Shown here in pieces: positions 1 through 9,066 of a stretch of DNA of 45,611 nt. Position numbers and translations under genes: made by a program. Within the stretch, counting starts at the first letter, position 1. Each line of letters opens with the position of its first letter. Source of the DNA: JAFGHJ01 sp964418485 (lineage in GTDB: Bacteria > Hydrothermota > UBA3072); contig CAYQMH010000012.1 in NCBI GenBank assembly GCA_964418485.1, positions 1 to 45,611 of the forward strand, given 5' to 3'. The notes beneath the pieces are model-generated. The model did not search any database, had not been told where the DNA came from, and was given only the letters and a program-made list of their open reading frames with translations.

Positions 1-176
1 TATTACCACCCCCTGAAGAATCAAGACTTTTTCTCATTATAAACGTTCTTTGTGTTCTTTTCTTTTTTAACAGAATTATTCCTCTGTATCCTCTGTGGTA
101 AGTTTCCCCTCTTTTTTAATTTTGCATTTTGATATTTGATTTTTAAATTTATAGGGTTTTACAGTGATTGGTTCTC
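1..176. repeat. intergenic word repeats upstream of the first gene
   Basis: No gene is visible in this stretch. It holds a C-rich run (about 5-14, reverse complement of the G-rich core seen elsewhere), degenerate CTCTGTG-type words at 45-62 and 81-100, and a T-rich word resembling 'TTTGCATTTTGATATTTGA' at 118-150. A close relative of the last word lies at 42085-42128. These belong to the dispersed word families described in the findings. Confidence 0.6.
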
Positions 177-204
177 TTGACTTTTCCTATTGATAACGTA
201 TAAT
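177..204 (+). promoter_or_regulatory. sigma70-type promoter TTGACT-N16-TATAAT
   Basis: A -35 TTGACT at 177-182 and a perfect -10 TATAAT at 199-204 are separated by 16 bp. The predicted transcript starts near 211 and would carry a short leader with GAGAAGG before the ATG at 230. It probably drives the whole downstream gene run. Confidence 0.7.
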
Positions 205-229
205 TGTTAATAAATGAGAAGGTTAAAAG

Positions 230-1192
230 ATGGTTTTTCCAAAGGGTATTTTAGTCTTAAATAATGCTCCGGTACAGTACGTAAATTTTGATAATATCCT
301 AAACCAGGCTAAGAAAGCAAGGGAGGGTCATCTTATGGGATATATCGAAATAAGATATCCGGAAAGCAATGAATACCTCTTTTTTAAAGATGGGGCAACA
401 ATTAGCGCAGGTGTTTACAAGGAAAACAAATTGAATGAACATCCTTTAGCACAGGTATTAGAAAAGGCTAAGAAAGCTCACCAGGGAGTTGTTAATATCT
501 ATATGATAGACGAAGAGCTTCTTAATATAATAATAGCGTTATTTAAGGAAAAACCTCTTTTTTCAGATAAGAAAATTGGCGATGTTGATTTAGATGTACT
601 TTTCAACAAGTTAGAGACTCTTAAATTCAGTGGTTTTCTTTGTTTGAATAAGTTAAATAAGTATTCTTTTGTGAAATTCAGTGAAGGAAATCCGGAAATT
701 ATATATCCTCTCAAGAAAAATAAAAGGAAGATAGATAAAGAAACTTTGCGCTCTTTGCTTGAAAGTGAAGATATGCTTATTAGCGCTTATAAAGGAAAAG
801 AGATGAGCGGGCAGGTAAATCCTGCTTTAATTGAATTGTTTTTGAAGTTTTTTAACTCTTTGATAGAATCTTTTATTGAAGTTGTTGGCGTATCTTTGGT
901 TAGGAAAACGCTTGTTCCTTCTTATGAAAATGCCTGTCAGCATGTAGAAATTTTGAAGAACTTTAAAATTGGAGACGATCTTAAAATTGTTTACGAACAT
1001 TTTATTGCAACTGATAAGGAAATAACAGAGGCGTTTGCCGCCTGGATTGATCAGTTTTCCGATGCCATTTTTGTTGTTTTAGGAAGGAAAACGGATGAAA
1101 TCATTCACGGTTCTCTTAAAGATTACCGTTTCGCTTTAAAGAGATCCGGTTTCTTTGAATACTCCAAACTATCCCGGTTAGATATAGAGTAA
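230..1192 (+). CDS. hypothetical protein with DUF4388/PATAN-like repeats
   Basis: A 320-residue soluble protein of unknown function. Two segments, around residues 30-62 and 125-160, share a pattern of small-residue turn, hydrophobic strand, charged residue and 'f.dG' turn. This resembles DUF4388/PATAN domains, which occur in bacterial signalling and gliding proteins. The second half is alpha-helical, with hydrophobic stretches near residues 200-225 but no clear membrane span or signal peptide. It is the first gene of a tight (+) run and starts 19 nt after the predicted transcription start with GAGAAGG as ribosome site. The stop is followed within 2 nt by the rsmI TTG start, so the two are probably cotranscribed. 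The domain assignment is by eye and weak. Confidence 0.55.
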   Translation: MVFPKGILVLNNAPVQYVNFDNILNQAKKAREGHLMGYIEIRYPESNEYLFFKDGATISAGVYKENKLNEHPLAQVLEKAKKAHQGVVNIYMIDEELLNIIIALFKEKPLFSDKKIGDVDLDVLFNKLETLKFSGFLCLNKLNKYSFVKFSEGNPEIIYPLKKNKRKIDKETLRSLLESEDMLISAYKGKEMSGQVNPALIELFLKFFNSLIESFIEVVGVSLVRKTLVPSYENACQHVEILKNFKIGDDLKIVYEHFIATDKEITEAFAAWIDQFSDAIFVVLGRKTDEIIHGSLKDYRFALKRSGFFEYSKLSRLDIE

Positions 1193-1194
1193 GT

Positions 1195-1854
1195 TTGATC
1201 TATTTTGCGGCAACCCCTATTGGAAATCTTGAAGATATTACATATAGAGTTGTAAGAATAATGAAAGAAGTTGATTGTATTATATGTGAGAGTAGAAAAA
1301 AGACTAAGATTTTAATGGATCATTACGATATAAAGAAACCTTTGAAATCTTACAATGATTACAATAAAGAAAAGATGACGGATTGGATTTTAGAGAGACT
1401 AAAAGAGGGTAAGAATTTTGTTTTTGTGACTTCAGCTGGTTCCCCGCTTGTATCGGATCCTGGTTTTTATCTCGTAAAACATCTCATAAAAGAAAAACAA
1501 GGATTTACAAGCCTTCCTGGACCCTCTTCAGTTATAAATTCTTTGATTCTGTCTGGACTTCCTCCGGATAAGTTTGTTTTTCATGGTTATCTTCCCAGGA
1601 AAAAGGGAAAGAGAAATAAAATCTTAGAATCTCTTAAGGATGAAAATAAAACGGTCATTATTTTCGAGTCACCTAAGAGAGTGCAAAGATTACTGGAGGA
1701 AATCGAAAAGATTTTGCCTCGTCGAGAGATTGTTTTGACAAGAGAGATGACAAAGATTTATGAAGAAGTAATAAAAGGAACTGCAAGTGAAATTCTTGAA
1801 AATATGCCAAAGTTGAAAGGCGAATTCGTTGTTTTAATTGGAGGTAGAGTTTGA
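1195..1854 (+). CDS. rsmI: 16S rRNA (cytidine-1402 2'-O) methyltransferase RsmI
   Basis: RsmI transfers a methyl group from SAM to the ribose of C1402 in the 16S rRNA decoding centre. Family motifs are clear: ATPIGNLEDIT at residues 6-16, SAGSPLVSDPG at 80-90 and LPGPSS at 107-112, all typical of the tetrapyrrole-methylase-like fold. The start is TTG. At 219 residues it is shorter than the usual 270-290 because the C-terminal extension is missing; the catalytic core is complete. Position 32-34 reads ESR where many homologues have EDTR. The stop overlaps the next start by one base (TGATG), so translation is probably coupled. Confidence 0.93.
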   Translation: MIYFAATPIGNLEDITYRVVRIMKEVDCIICESRKKTKILMDHYDIKKPLKSYNDYNKEKMTDWILERLKEGKNFVFVTSAGSPLVSDPGFYLVKHLIKEKQGFTSLPGPSSVINSLILSGLPPDKFVFHGYLPRKKGKRNKILESLKDENKTVIIFESPKRVQRLLEEIEKILPRREIVLTREMTKIYEEVIKGTASEILENMPKLKGEFVVLIGGRV

Positions 1855-2429
1855 TGTGGAGTAAACTGAAGGATAAAGGAAGATTAGTTCTTTCGCCGTT
1901 AGTAAAGGCATTTTCTTTTGTACCTCCAAACTTCATAACATTCGGTGGGCTTTTAGTGGTTATCATTGCGGCTATATTGATTTTTGTCGGTAAATTTAGA
2001 ATAGGTGGTGTTGTTTTAATAGTAGGCTCGATTTTTGATGCTATTGATGGACAAATCGCGAGAGCAGAAGGAAAAACTTCTAAATTCGGGGCTTTTTTTG
2101 ATTCAACACTTGACAGATACGCAGAGTTTTTTATATTTTTTTCTATAGCTTTTGCGGGAAAAGGATATTTTTTAACTTGTTTATGTTTTGTATCAATTTT
2201 AGGGGCATTTCTGACAAGTTATACTCGGGCAAGAGCGAATTCTCTCGGGGTTGACATTAAGGAAGGATTCTTTACCCGTGTTGAGCGCATTATTATTATA
2301 ATTATTGGTTTGATAATTTTGCCGGACCATATGATTTACATTATGGCTGTTCTGGCAATAGGAGCTAATGCGACGGCTATTCAAAGGATAATAATTGCAC
2401 ACAAACGGCTGGAAAACGGAGGTTATTAA
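1854..2429 (+). CDS. CDP-alcohol phosphatidyltransferase, probable phosphatidylinositol-phosphate synthase
   Basis: Integral membrane enzyme of the CDP-alcohol phosphotransferase family. The complete signature D-x2-D-G-x2-A-R-x8-G-x3-D-x3-D is present, starting with DAIDGQIAR around residue 62; its aspartates bind metal and catalyse. Several hydrophobic spans fill the 191 residues. ATG at 1854 is preferred to the TTG three bases upstream because GGAGG at 1840-1844 is then well spaced. The next gene, overlapping by one base, is inositol-1-phosphate synthase. The likely product is therefore phosphatidylinositol phosphate made from CDP-diacylglycerol and inositol-1-phosphate, as in actinobacteria. 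The substrate is inferred from context. PgsA or a di-myo-inositol-phosphate type enzyme are alternatives. Confidence 0.8.
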   Translation: MWSKLKDKGRLVLSPLVKAFSFVPPNFITFGGLLVVIIAAILIFVGKFRIGGVVLIVGSIFDAIDGQIARAEGKTSKFGAFFDSTLDRYAEFFIFFSIAFAGKGYFLTCLCFVSILGAFLTSYTRARANSLGVDIKEGFFTRVERIIIIIIGLIILPDHMIYIMAVLAIGANATAIQRIIIAHKRLENGGY

Positions 2430-3523
2430 TGGATAATAAGGTCAGAGTAGCAATAGTTGGTGTGGGTAATTGTGCTTCTTCACTTGTTCAGGGGGTGCAT
2501 TATTATCGTGATGCAGATCCCAAAAAGTCAGTACCCGGATTGATGCATGTAGATTTGGGCGGTTATCATATTAGAGATATTGAGTTTGTAGCCGCTTTTG
2601 ATATCAATAGAACTAAAGTAGGGAAAGATCTTTCGAAGGCAATTTTCGCGGAGCCCAATAACACATATAAATTTACCGATGTCCCTGATCTTGGAATCAC
2701 AGTACAGAGAGGTATGACTCATGATGGTATTGGTAAATATCTTGCCGATATTATTAAGAAAGCTCCGGGTTCGACAGTAGATATTGTAAGAGTTTTAAAG
2801 GAAACAAAAGCCGATATGATGATCAGTTATTTGCCCGTTGGTAGTGAGGAAGCTACAAAGTGGTACGTAGAACAGGCTCTTCAAGCTGAAGTCGGTTTTA
2901 TAAACGCAATACCTGTTTTTATCGCTTCTTCAAAATATTGGTCGGACAGGTTTAAAGAGAAAGGTCTCCCGATAATAGGGGATGATATTAAGTCCCAGGT
3001 AGGAGCAACAATTACACATAGGGTATTGGCTCAACTTTTTCTTGATCGCGGAGTTAGATTGAGACGTACATTTCAATTGAATGTGGGCGGAAATACTGAT
3101 TTTCTGAATATGTTGGAAAGAGAACGCCTTGCCTCGAAAGGAAAATCCAAGACGCAGGCAGTTACTTCTCTTTTACCTTTTGATATTGGGAAAGAAAATA
3201 TTCACATAGGTCCTTCGGATTATATTGAATGGTTGACGGATAGGAAATGGGCTTATATGAGAATGGAAGGGCAAACTTTTGGTGATGTACCTTTAAATAT
3301 CGAGGTAAAATTGGAAGTATGGGATTCGCCTAATTCGGCGGGCGTAATAATCGATGCGATCAGACTTATGAAATTAGCTCTTGACAACAAAATTTCAGGA
3401 GCTTTGATAGAACCTTCTTCTTATTTGATGAAGTCTCCTCCCGAGCAATATCCTGATTCCATTGCAAAGGAAAAAACCGAAGAATTTATCAAAAAGTATC
3501 AAAAAAGCAAAAAACAAAAATAG
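2429..3523 (+). CDS. ino1: myo-inositol-1-phosphate synthase
   Basis: Converts glucose-6-phosphate to inositol-1-phosphate (the L-myo 1-phosphate, also numbered 3-phosphate) with NAD. The 364-residue length fits the short bacterial/archaeal form. An N-terminal nucleotide-binding segment (VAIVGVGNCASSLVQG, residues 6-21) is followed by the conserved GDDIKSQVGAT (about 188-198) and LNVGGNTDFLNM (about 217-228) motifs that build the active site. The start codon overlaps the stop of the CDP-alcohol transferase gene. This pairs production of the inositol headgroup with its likely use in lipid. The TAG stop is in the same frame as the following tmk gene. Confidence 0.93.
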   Translation: MDNKVRVAIVGVGNCASSLVQGVHYYRDADPKKSVPGLMHVDLGGYHIRDIEFVAAFDINRTKVGKDLSKAIFAEPNNTYKFTDVPDLGITVQRGMTHDGIGKYLADIIKKAPGSTVDIVRVLKETKADMMISYLPVGSEEATKWYVEQALQAEVGFINAIPVFIASSKYWSDRFKEKGLPIIGDDIKSQVGATITHRVLAQLFLDRGVRLRRTFQLNVGGNTDFLNMLERERLASKGKSKTQAVTSLLPFDIGKENIHIGPSDYIEWLTDRKWAYMRMEGQTFGDVPLNIEVKLEVWDSPNSAGVIIDAIRLMKLALDNKISGALIEPSSYLMKSPPEQYPDSIAKEKTEEFIKKYQKSKKQK

Positions 3524-3535
3524 GAAAGGGCTAAA

Positions 3536-4186
3536 ATAACATCGTATAAAAAAAATAAAAAAAAACACGGTCTTTTTATAACTTTTGAGGGTGTTGAAGG
3601 TTCAGGTAAGACAGTTCAAAGCAGGTTATTGTATGAGTATCTATTATCGGAAAAGAAGGAAGTTTTAATGACCAGAGAACCGGGGGGCACAGTGGTTGGG
3701 GAAAAGATAAGAGGTATTTTACTTGAAAGTAATGAAGACATAAATGTGTATACCGAACTTCTTTTATATCTTGCGGATAGAGCAGAGAATTTAGCCGAAG
3801 TTATCAATCCGAATCTTGAAAAAGATAAAATTGTTATTTCGGATAGACATTTCGACTCGACGATTGCGTATCAAATGGCGGGAAGGGGAATAGAAGAAAA
3901 GGAGATACAAGTATTGAAAAACCTTAAACTATTTAGCAATAGAGAACCGGATGTTACTTTCCTGCTGGATGTAGACCCCGGAATTGTCAGAAATAGAATT
4001 AAAAATCCTGACAGAATTGAGAGGGAAAACATCGATTTCCATCGTAAAGTACGGAAAGCATATCTTGATTTAGCTTGGAAACATCCGGATAGAATTATTG
4101 TAATTGATTCACGTAAAACTATAGAACAGATTCACAGAAAGATAAAGAAAGAAATTTCGGTTTTTTTAGAGAGAGGAGGATTCTAA
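3536..4186 (+). CDS. tmk: thymidylate kinase, apparently starting at AUA
   Basis: Phosphorylates dTMP to dTDP. The P-loop EGVEGSGKT is encoded at 3587-3613. REPGG, the DR-x6-AYQ segment and an Arg-rich lid follow, all typical of Tmk. The P-loop lies upstream of the first conventional start (TTG at 3629), so translation must begin earlier. Between the ino1 stop (3521-3523) and the P-loop this frame has no ATG, GTG or TTG. The best candidate is ATA at 3536, 6 nt after GGAAAGG (3523-3529), giving 216 residues, a normal Tmk length. Readthrough of the in-frame ino1 TAG is an alternative. The stop overlaps the ctp start by one base. The function is secure; the start is inferred. Confidence 0.85.
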   Translation: MTSYKKNKKKHGLFITFEGVEGSGKTVQSRLLYEYLLSEKKEVLMTREPGGTVVGEKIRGILLESNEDINVYTELLLYLADRAENLAEVINPNLEKDKIVISDRHFDSTIAYQMAGRGIEEKEIQVLKNLKLFSNREPDVTFLLDVDPGIVRNRIKNPDRIERENIDFHRKVRKAYLDLAWKHPDRIIVIDSRKTIEQIHRKIKKEISVFLERGGF

Positions 4187-5796
4187 TGAATTTAAAAAAG
4201 AAATATGTTTTTTTAATTGTTCTCGTTGTACTGGCTTTTGGCTGTTTTATTTACTCGTCGTCGTTAACTGTTATTACTGCTTTACGCTCCATTGATTATA
4301 CTTTAAAAATTATCGATAGTAACTACGTAAATGACGTTGATATGACTATATTATTGGATCGGGCAATAGAGGCTATAACTGATAGTCTTGATGCTCACAC
4401 GACTTACTTAAGACCGAAAGATTACGAAGATTTGAGGGTTCATACCGAAGGTGAGTTTGGTGGATTAGGTATTCATATATCGAAGAGAGGAGATTATATA
4501 ACTATAATTTCACCAATAGAAGGGACTCCGGCTTACGACGTGGGATTGATGCAGGGTGATGAAATTATTAAAATTGACGGGATTTCTACTAAAGATATGA
4601 AATTAGATAAAGGGATTTCGATGATGAGAGGGAAACCCGGAACCGATGTGACTATAACTATTTCAAGAAAAGGTTTGAACAAAGAACTGGATTTTACGAT
4701 AACCAGAGCGATAATTAAGATTAAATCGGTCCCTTATGCCGGTATGGTAGAAAATGATGTTGGGTATATAGTTCTTAATTCTTTTAGCATGAGTACGACT
4801 AAAGAGGTTAAAGTAGCTTTGGATTCACTTATAGGCGTTGGTGCTGAAAAGTTTATTCTTGATTTGAGAGATAATTCCGGAGGTATTCTTACCGGAGCAG
4901 AAGAAGTAGCCTCATTTTTTATAGAAAAAGGGAAAGAAGTAGTATATACCGAGGGAAAATCAACTATTGCAAGAGGTTCGTATATTTCAGATGATGGCTC
5001 TTATTCTAAATATCCTATTGTTGTTTTAGTAAGTCCATTCTCTGCCAGCGCTTCTGAAATTGTGGCTGGAGCGATTCAGGATTGGGACCGGGGATTTTTA
5101 ATCGGTTCCCGCACTTTTGGTAAAGGTTCTGTTCAAAAGCTATATCCACTGCCCGGGGGTAGAGCCATAAAATTAACTATAGCAAGATATCATACTCCAT
5201 CGGGTAGATGCATTGATAGAGAATTGGTGGAGGATACTACTAAGGTTTTTCATACCAGAGGTGAATTGCATAGAGAAGTGAAAGGCGGTGGTGGAATAGT
5301 ACCGGACTCTATACTTAAGGTTAAATCTTCTCCTTTTTATGAAAAGATATATAGTTTAGGTTTTGACTTTGTAGTAGATTATACTGCGCAACATAAGAAT
5401 GTTGATACTGTAACTACCGATATGATAATGGCGTTTAAAGATAAGGTTAAAAAATACTTAGAGAGCGATTCTAATAATATAATGGAGGCTATTGAGACTT
5501 TTGAAAATTATCCTGAAGATGAACCTTTGTCTCCGGAAATAAGGAAGGAATTTATAAGTAGAGTAAAAGAATATGTAAAAAGCGGTTCGAAAAAAACGGT
5601 TGGATTTTCTGAAAAGGATTGGAATGAGGCGTTGGATGAAATAACAAGGGGTCTTGAAGTGAGGCTTGCTTCTAATAAGAAAGGTCTTAAAGGAAAGTAT
5701 GAAGCATCTATAGCTGATGATGAGTATATTCAGGCTGCTTTAGGTATAGTAAAAGGAGCAAAAGCTCCCAAAGATGTTTTTTCTAAGAAAAAGTGA
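4186..5796 (+). CDS. S41 family C-terminal processing peptidase
   Basis: Membrane-anchored protease that trims the C-termini of envelope proteins. One N-terminal hydrophobic anchor (residues 7-26) is followed by an S41 N-terminal helical region, a PDZ domain (about 88-165) and the S41 catalytic domain. The Ser/Lys dyad is visible as S288 in FSASASEI and K313 in FGKGSVQ, with the family's 25-residue spacing. The roughly 180-residue C-terminal tail is charged and helical. It overlaps tmk by one base and rimO begins 6 nt after it, so it sits in one operon with both. CtpA/Prc subgroup not assigned. Confidence 0.92.
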   Translation: MNLKKKYVFLIVLVVLAFGCFIYSSSLTVITALRSIDYTLKIIDSNYVNDVDMTILLDRAIEAITDSLDAHTTYLRPKDYEDLRVHTEGEFGGLGIHISKRGDYITIISPIEGTPAYDVGLMQGDEIIKIDGISTKDMKLDKGISMMRGKPGTDVTITISRKGLNKELDFTITRAIIKIKSVPYAGMVENDVGYIVLNSFSMSTTKEVKVALDSLIGVGAEKFILDLRDNSGGILTGAEEVASFFIEKGKEVVYTEGKSTIARGSYISDDGSYSKYPIVVLVSPFSASASEIVAGAIQDWDRGFLIGSRTFGKGSVQKLYPLPGGRAIKLTIARYHTPSGRCIDRELVEDTTKVFHTRGELHREVKGGGGIVPDSILKVKSSPFYEKIYSLGFDFVVDYTAQHKNVDTVTTDMIMAFKDKVKKYLESDSNNIMEAIETFENYPEDEPLSPEIRKEFISRVKEYVKSGSKKTVGFSEKDWNEALDEITRGLEVRLASNKKGLKGKYEASIADDEYIQAALGIVKGAKAPKDVFSKKK

Positions 5797-5802
5797 AGGA
5801 TA

Positions 5803-7101
5803 TTGGGGAAAACTTTTTATTTAGAAACGCTTGGCTGCCCAAGAAACGAAACTGATAGCGAAGCTATTATAAATATACTAACATCTTCAGGATTTAAATT
5901 TGTAAAATCTCCGGAAAAAGCTGATATAATAATCGTCAATGGTTGCGCATTTATTAGTGATGCAGTAGAAGAATCTATAGATTCGATTCTTGCCTTAAGA
6001 AATAAAAACAAAAAAGCAATGCTGGTTGTTGTTGGCTGTCTTGCGCAAAGATACAAACAGGATTTACTGGAAAATATACATGAAGTAGATTTATTAATAG
6101 GTACAGGGGCAATAGAAAGGATCCCCGAACTTATTGCTGCCGGTAAAACTGAAATAAGTTCTAATTATGGTTTTTTAGGCAAGAATTTATATGATAAACC
6201 TTACGTTACACCTAAGCATTACAGGTATATAAAAATTCAGGAAGGGTGCAACTATAAATGTACTTTTTGTGTGATTCCGTATTTAAAAGGTATTTCACAT
6301 TCGAAAGAACTTCAGAGTATAAAAGAAGAAATTTCTAATTTACCTGAGAGTGTTAAAGAGATTATTCTAATAGGGCAAAATACAACTTCCTGGGGTAAGG
6401 ATCTACCTCTGGATGGCTGTCTTTCTGATCTTATTAAGGAAATTGCTCCTCTTTTTCCCGGATGGATAAGATTTCTTTATTTTCACCCGCTTGCTGTTTC
6501 CGAGAATCTTTTAAAAACAATGAAAAGCATTCCAAATGTTATAAATTATCTTGATATTCCATTACAGCATGTATCCAATTCAGTTCTTTCGGGTATGAAT
6601 CGTGGATATGGCAGAAAGGAAATAGAAAACCTGCTTGAGATTATTGGATCTTTAGGCGATTTTACGCTCAGAACCACTTTTATTGTGGGTTTTCCGTCCG
6701 AAACAGAGAAGGATTTCGAGGAGCTTTGTTCTTTTGTGGAAAATAATGATATTGACCATATTGGAGTTTTTGATTACTCACATGAAGAAGGCAGCGTATC
6801 ATTTTCTATGCCCAATCTTTCAGACGAATTAATTATGCACCGAATTGAAGTAATTTCATCGATAATCGAAGAAAAAATGAAGGAAAGAAACGAGAAATTT
6901 ATAGGCGATACGAAGGAAGTGCTTATCGACGGGATCGAAGAAGGAGAATATTGCGGTAGGACTAAAACTTCGGCACCGGATATCGACCCGGTTGTCTGGA
7001 TTTTACCCGGGGCTAAAGACCCTGAGGTAGGGAAGATTTACCGAACTTTAATTACCGATGTCCTGGGAACTGATATTGGCGGCGAAATAATTCCCGATTA
7101 A
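5803..7101 (+). CDS. rimO: ribosomal protein uS12 methylthiotransferase RimO
   Basis: Radical-SAM enzyme that adds a methylthio group to an aspartate of ribosomal protein S12. The N-terminal domain carries three cluster cysteines (C12 in LGCPRNETDSE, C48, C79). The radical-SAM domain carries the C149-x3-C153-x2-C156 triad in GCNYKCTFC. The C-terminal part from about residue 370 fits a TRAM domain. The LGCP-N-x-x-DSE opening and the HEEGS segment favour RimO over MiaB or MtaB. The start is TTG, 6 nt after the protease stop; the 432-residue length is normal. Confidence 0.93.
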   Translation: MGKTFYLETLGCPRNETDSEAIINILTSSGFKFVKSPEKADIIIVNGCAFISDAVEESIDSILALRNKNKKAMLVVVGCLAQRYKQDLLENIHEVDLLIGTGAIERIPELIAAGKTEISSNYGFLGKNLYDKPYVTPKHYRYIKIQEGCNYKCTFCVIPYLKGISHSKELQSIKEEISNLPESVKEIILIGQNTTSWGKDLPLDGCLSDLIKEIAPLFPGWIRFLYFHPLAVSENLLKTMKSIPNVINYLDIPLQHVSNSVLSGMNRGYGRKEIENLLEIIGSLGDFTLRTTFIVGFPSETEKDFEELCSFVENNDIDHIGVFDYSHEEGSVSFSMPNLSDELIMHRIEVISSIIEEKMKERNEKFIGDTKEVLIDGIEEGEYCGRTKTSAPDIDPVVWILPGAKDPEVGKIYRTLITDVLGTDIGGEIIPD

Positions 7102-7166
7102 TATAATGAACGGCTTTATGTTTAGATGTGTAAAATTTTGTTATACAAGGCGATAATTTAAAAAAT

Positions 7167-8813
7167 ATGAAGTGGAAGTTTAGTTCTGATGAATTGCTTG
7201 AGGATGGAAGTGGGGATTCCATCGTGAAAAGATTGCTGGATATTAGAGGGGTTTCGGATGTTAATATGTTCTTGAATCCCTCGGTTGAAGGGCTGTATGA
7301 TCCTTTTTTGCTGGAAGGCGTTAGGGAGGGTTGTGAGAAAATTTTGGAAGCGATCCAAAATAATAAAAAAATTTCTATTTTTGGTGATTTCGATGTTGAC
7401 GGTGTGGCTTCTACCGCTTTACTGTTAATTGTTTTACGGAAGCTTGGAGGTAATGTAGATTTTTATATCCCGCATCGCCTTGAAGATGGTTACGGTTTGA
7501 GTAAATCGGGAATCATGGAATTGAAGGAGAGGGGGACTGATTTTATAATTACCGTCGATTGTGGTATAAATGGGGTGGAGGAAATAAAGTATGCTCGTGA
7601 ACTAGGAATGGATATTATCGTTACGGATCATCATCTTCCGGAAAAAGAAAATCCCGCAAAGATTAAAATAAACCCTTATTTGTCGGAGTCGTACCCGTAC
7701 AAGGAGCTTGCTGGTGTTGGCGTTGCTTTTAAACTCTGTCAGGGTCTTGAAGCGATGTCCAATCTTTCGAAGAATTTTCTGATGTGGAATATTGATCTGG
7801 TGGCACTCGGCACAGTCGCGGATGTTATGCCTCTTACAGATGAAAATAGGATTATAACCGCATTGGGTCTTAAAATAATGAATGAAAATAGAAGACCGGG
7901 AATTGTATCTTTATTAAATAATTCTCGTTTTAAAAAAGGAAAAATACAGACATGGCATATAGCTTTTTTGATTGCTCCACGGATTAATGCCTTAGGAAGA
8001 TTGGAGGAGGCAGGAGAAGCGGTTGATTTACTATGTACCTATAGTAAGGTCGAAGCAAATTCAATTGCGGCAAAATTGGAAAGACATAATATTGAAAGAA
8101 AAAAGATTCAAGAAAAGATTTACAAAGAGGCTTCGGAGTTTTTGAATCTAAGTAATGTGAAAGAAAACACGGGAATTGTTCTTTCGAGCGAAGGCTGGCA
8201 TGAAGGTGTAATTGGAATCGTAGCCTCAAAGATTGTTGAAGAATTCAATAGACCTACAATTATTATAGTGGAAAAAGATGATATTTGCCGGGGTTCAGGT
8301 AGAAGTGTCCCCGGTTTTAATATTATTGCTTCTCTTAAAGAGTTATCGGTATTCTTGGAAGAATTTGGCGGTCACGCCCAGGCTTGTGGAATATCTATAA
8401 GAAGGGAAAATATCGATGGTTTTAAAGAAGCTTTCAACAAGGAGGTTCTGAGAACTTTAAAAGATAGAGTTACGGAGAAAGAGCTTTTAGTAGATTTTCC
8501 GCTTTCTCTTGGTTTGGTTAATGAGAATTTGGTGAAAAGTATGGAGTCATTAGCTCCTTTCGGTATAGGAAATCCGGCGCCTGTTTTCGCTGCTTTGGAT
8601 GTTGAATTATCAGGTGCTCCGAATATTGTTGGGAAAAATCACTTAAAGTTTTTAATCAAAGAGAATAATAAATATATTTCCTGTATCGGTTTTTCTCAAG
8701 GAGATAAAATCGATTTGTTAAGAAATTCAAAGAAGTTTAGCGTAGCTTATTCACCGTTTATAGATGATTGGAATGGTGGGGTTTCATTGAAAATTCATGA
8801 TGTAAAGGTTTAA
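7167..8813 (+). CDS. recJ: single-stranded-DNA-specific exonuclease RecJ
   Basis: 5'-3' exonuclease used in recombination and mismatch repair. DHH-family motifs are present: FGDFDVDG (about 72-79), TVDCGINGVEE (about 129-139) and TDHHLPE (153-159). The DHHA1 motif SGRSVPGFNI and the FGGHAQACG motif follow near residues 375-410, then a C-terminal OB-like domain. At 548 residues it is typical of compact RecJ proteins. It lies 65 nt after rimO on the same strand; the short gap shows only AT-rich sequence. Confidence 0.94.
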   Translation: MKWKFSSDELLEDGSGDSIVKRLLDIRGVSDVNMFLNPSVEGLYDPFLLEGVREGCEKILEAIQNNKKISIFGDFDVDGVASTALLLIVLRKLGGNVDFYIPHRLEDGYGLSKSGIMELKERGTDFIITVDCGINGVEEIKYARELGMDIIVTDHHLPEKENPAKIKINPYLSESYPYKELAGVGVAFKLCQGLEAMSNLSKNFLMWNIDLVALGTVADVMPLTDENRIITALGLKIMNENRRPGIVSLLNNSRFKKGKIQTWHIAFLIAPRINALGRLEEAGEAVDLLCTYSKVEANSIAAKLERHNIERKKIQEKIYKEASEFLNLSNVKENTGIVLSSEGWHEGVIGIVASKIVEEFNRPTIIIVEKDDICRGSGRSVPGFNIIASLKELSVFLEEFGGHAQACGISIRRENIDGFKEAFNKEVLRTLKDRVTEKELLVDFPLSLGLVNENLVKSMESLAPFGIGNPAPVFAALDVELSGAPNIVGKNHLKFLIKENNKYISCIGFSQGDKIDLLRNSKKFSVAYSPFIDDWNGGVSLKIHDVKV

Positions 8814-8963
8814 AAGAGAAATCGGAATCCCGTCCCAATCCCAAAAGAAACCATTGTTGGACAAAGACACTAAGAACACTGAGAAAAAAAAGAATTGGAT
8901 TTTTAAAAACTAATTCATAAACCCTAAATTAGCCACAGATTTATAATCGTAGCGTTGTTTACC
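8814..8963. repeat. intergenic word repeats after recJ
   Basis: Non-coding. It contains the complementary form of the CTCTGTG/CTTAGTG words (ACAAAGACACTAAGAACACT, 8861-8880) and a 'GCCACAGATTTATAATCG' word at 8932-8949. No terminator hairpin was seen. Confidence 0.55.
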
Positions 8964-8991
8964 TTGACTAATTTCCATAAATTCATAAATT
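8964..8991 (+). promoter_or_regulatory. predicted promoter TTGACT-N16-TAAATT
   Basis: A -35 TTGACT at 8964-8969 and a TAAATT at 8986-8991 with 16 bp between them lie upstream of the sugar-1-phosphate transferase gene. The -10 is weak, but the spacing matches the other promoters in this window. Confidence 0.4.
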
Positions 8992-9066
8992 TATATAGTA
9001 AAATTATGGGTTTAACAAAAATGAGAGACAAATCCCTTGTTTTAGAATCGAATCAGGAGTTTTAAG

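Noticed and set aside
7126..7145. A GlnR/TnrA-like box before recJ
   Set aside because: The half-sites TGT and ACA are present, but the spacing is 2 bp longer than the consensus and recJ is not a plausible nitrogen target.
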